Below are positions 63,371 through 64,000 of a DNA stretch of 64,000 bases, piece by piece. The DNA lies in contig NZ_CP133267.1 of the NCBI RefSeq assembly GCF_030915465.1, forward strand, positions 4,515,001 through 4,579,000, given 5' to 3'. The notes beneath the pieces are model-generated. The model ran no database searches, was not told the DNA's origin, and saw only the letters and a list, made by a program, of their open reading frames with translations. This stretch comes from Neobacillus sp. PS3-34. Its GTDB lineage: Bacteria; Bacillota; Bacilli; Bacillales; Cytobacillaceae. The translations under genes and the position numbers were made by a program. Numbering within the stretch: the first letter of the stretch is position 1; each line of letters begins with the position of its first letter.

Positions 63371-64000
63371 TTAAAAGATTGCTTTAATACCAACCAACAC
63401 TAGCCCGATTAAAAATCCGCAAATCGCTCCATTAACTCTGATCCACTGCAGATCTTTTCCGACGTTGTTTTCAAGCATGGAAATCAGCGTTGGATCATCA
63501 AGTTTATTCAGATTCTCCTCGACCAATTTGCCAATCTTCGAATGGTTTTTATCAACAAATTGGAAAGCGTGCTTGCGTATCCAATTTTCGATTCCTTCCA
63601 TTTTTTCTTCATCATTCTTTAGGCTGTCCAATGCTTTGGTTATCATTGGCAGAATATACTCTTCAAAAAATCCTTCCCTATCCACGACTTCTAGGGCTCG
63701 CTGCTGCAACTTTGCAAAAAAATCAAGGATTTTTTCTTCCGGTTCCCAGCCATCAACAAACTGAGTTTTTATCTTGTTCAATTCATTGATCATATTTTCA
63801 TCTTTTTTGATATTTTCCAGCTTAGTCTGAACGCTCAGGAGCAGAGTCTCCCGGTTTGAATTATATGGGTCTCGGAAGCTCTTCACCCCTTTTTGTATAA
63901 GGGACTGTATAATATTTCCGAGTTTTTCTTCATTTACAAGACTGCTAAACGACTTCAGAGCAAATTGCATAAAGCCGTCTGCTTTTATGTTTTCAATCGC
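63371..64000 (-). CDS. DUF445 family membrane-anchored protein, partial (5' end outside window)
   Basis: The frame runs open to the window edge, so only the last 209 residues are seen. Long helical stretches, then EENLNKLDDPTLISMLENNVGKDLQWIRVNGAICGFLIGLVLVGIKAIF: the DLQWIRVNGAICGFLIGL end with its C-terminal membrane helix is the DUF445 (YheB/YtjA-type) hallmark. Function unknown. Confidence 0.85.
   Translation of the reverse strand, partial: AIENIKADGFMQFALKSFSSLVNEEKLGNIIQSLIQKGVKSFRDPYNSNRETLLLSVQTKLENIKKDENMINELNKIKTQFVDGWEPEEKILDFFAKLQQRALEVVDREGFFEEYILPMITKALDSLKNDEEKMEGIENWIRKHAFQFVDKNHSKIGKLVEENLNKLDDPTLISMLENNVGKDLQWIRVNGAICGFLIGLVLVGIKAIF

Noticed and set aside
1..64000. CRISPR arrays, prophage, IS elements, tRNA or rRNA genes
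   Set aside because: No regularly spaced repeats, transposase, integrase or phage structural genes, and no cloverleaf or rRNA sequence was seen by eye.

Overview
The window is chromosomal DNA of a low-GC, spore-forming Firmicute of the family Bacillaceae (Bacillus/Neobacillus-like). Evidence: AGGAGG ribosome sites with frequent TTG/GTG starts, gerPA/gerPF-type spore genes, a des-desK-desR cold-sensing operon, purine and TPP riboswitches, a T-box leader, and Bacillus-type interspersed repeats. There is no sign of prophage, insertion sequence or CRISPR.

Layout. 1-8.9 kb (minus strand): a bacterial microcompartment (BMC) locus. It encodes three BMC-H shell proteins, a protein with two divergent BMC-like domains and a cargo-like N-terminal helix, a BMC-type flavoprotein cut by the window edge, a UbiX/UbiD prenyl-FMN decarboxylase pair, an isochorismatase-fold amidase, a dihydropyrimidinase/allantoinase-like amidohydrolase and an NCS2 nucleobase permease behind a terminator-controlled leader. 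No aldehyde dehydrogenase or other signature enzyme of a known BMC is visible, so this is the best candidate for an undescribed system. 9-18 kb (plus strand): a purine catabolic operon behind a guanine-class riboswitch: xanthine dehydrogenase subunits, a Mo-cofactor cytidylyltransferase, two XdhC-type proteins, an AzgA-type permease and adenine deaminase. The two clusters are divergent and may serve one N-heterocycle pathway.

18-34 kb: mixed housekeeping genes (DUF1292, PfpI, FAD reductase, SatD/DUF3307 pair, SF1 helicase, PAP2 phosphatase, phosphodiesterase, MFS transporter, GlgC, NDH-2-like enzyme) and a riboswitch-controlled nucleoside transporter. 34-39 kb: thiamine pyrimidine salvage operon (ylmB-tenA-thiZ-thiX-thiY) under a TPP riboswitch. 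40-44 kb: SplA-like gene, then a T-box with a class V aminotransferase and serA (serine synthesis), and a HAD hydrolase. 44.9-47.5 kb: spore cluster with an Hsp20 protein and duplicated GerP-type genes. 47.6-50.4 kb: desR, desK, des. 50.6-55.7 kb: transporter, methyltransferases, DUF3189, GNAT, NUDIX. 55.9-59.7 kb: ykoEDC thiamine-precursor ECF transporter and a second tenA under a second TPP riboswitch. 60-64 kb: PLD-family protein, DUF1992, DUF2332 and DUF445.

A caution for every reader: at least 23 frameshifts interrupt 19 otherwise well-conserved genes. All but one fit loss of one or two G residues from a G-run directly before a C (GGGC read as GGC). This uniform context points to a sequencing or assembly artefact, so I annotate those genes as probably intact and give the whole span.
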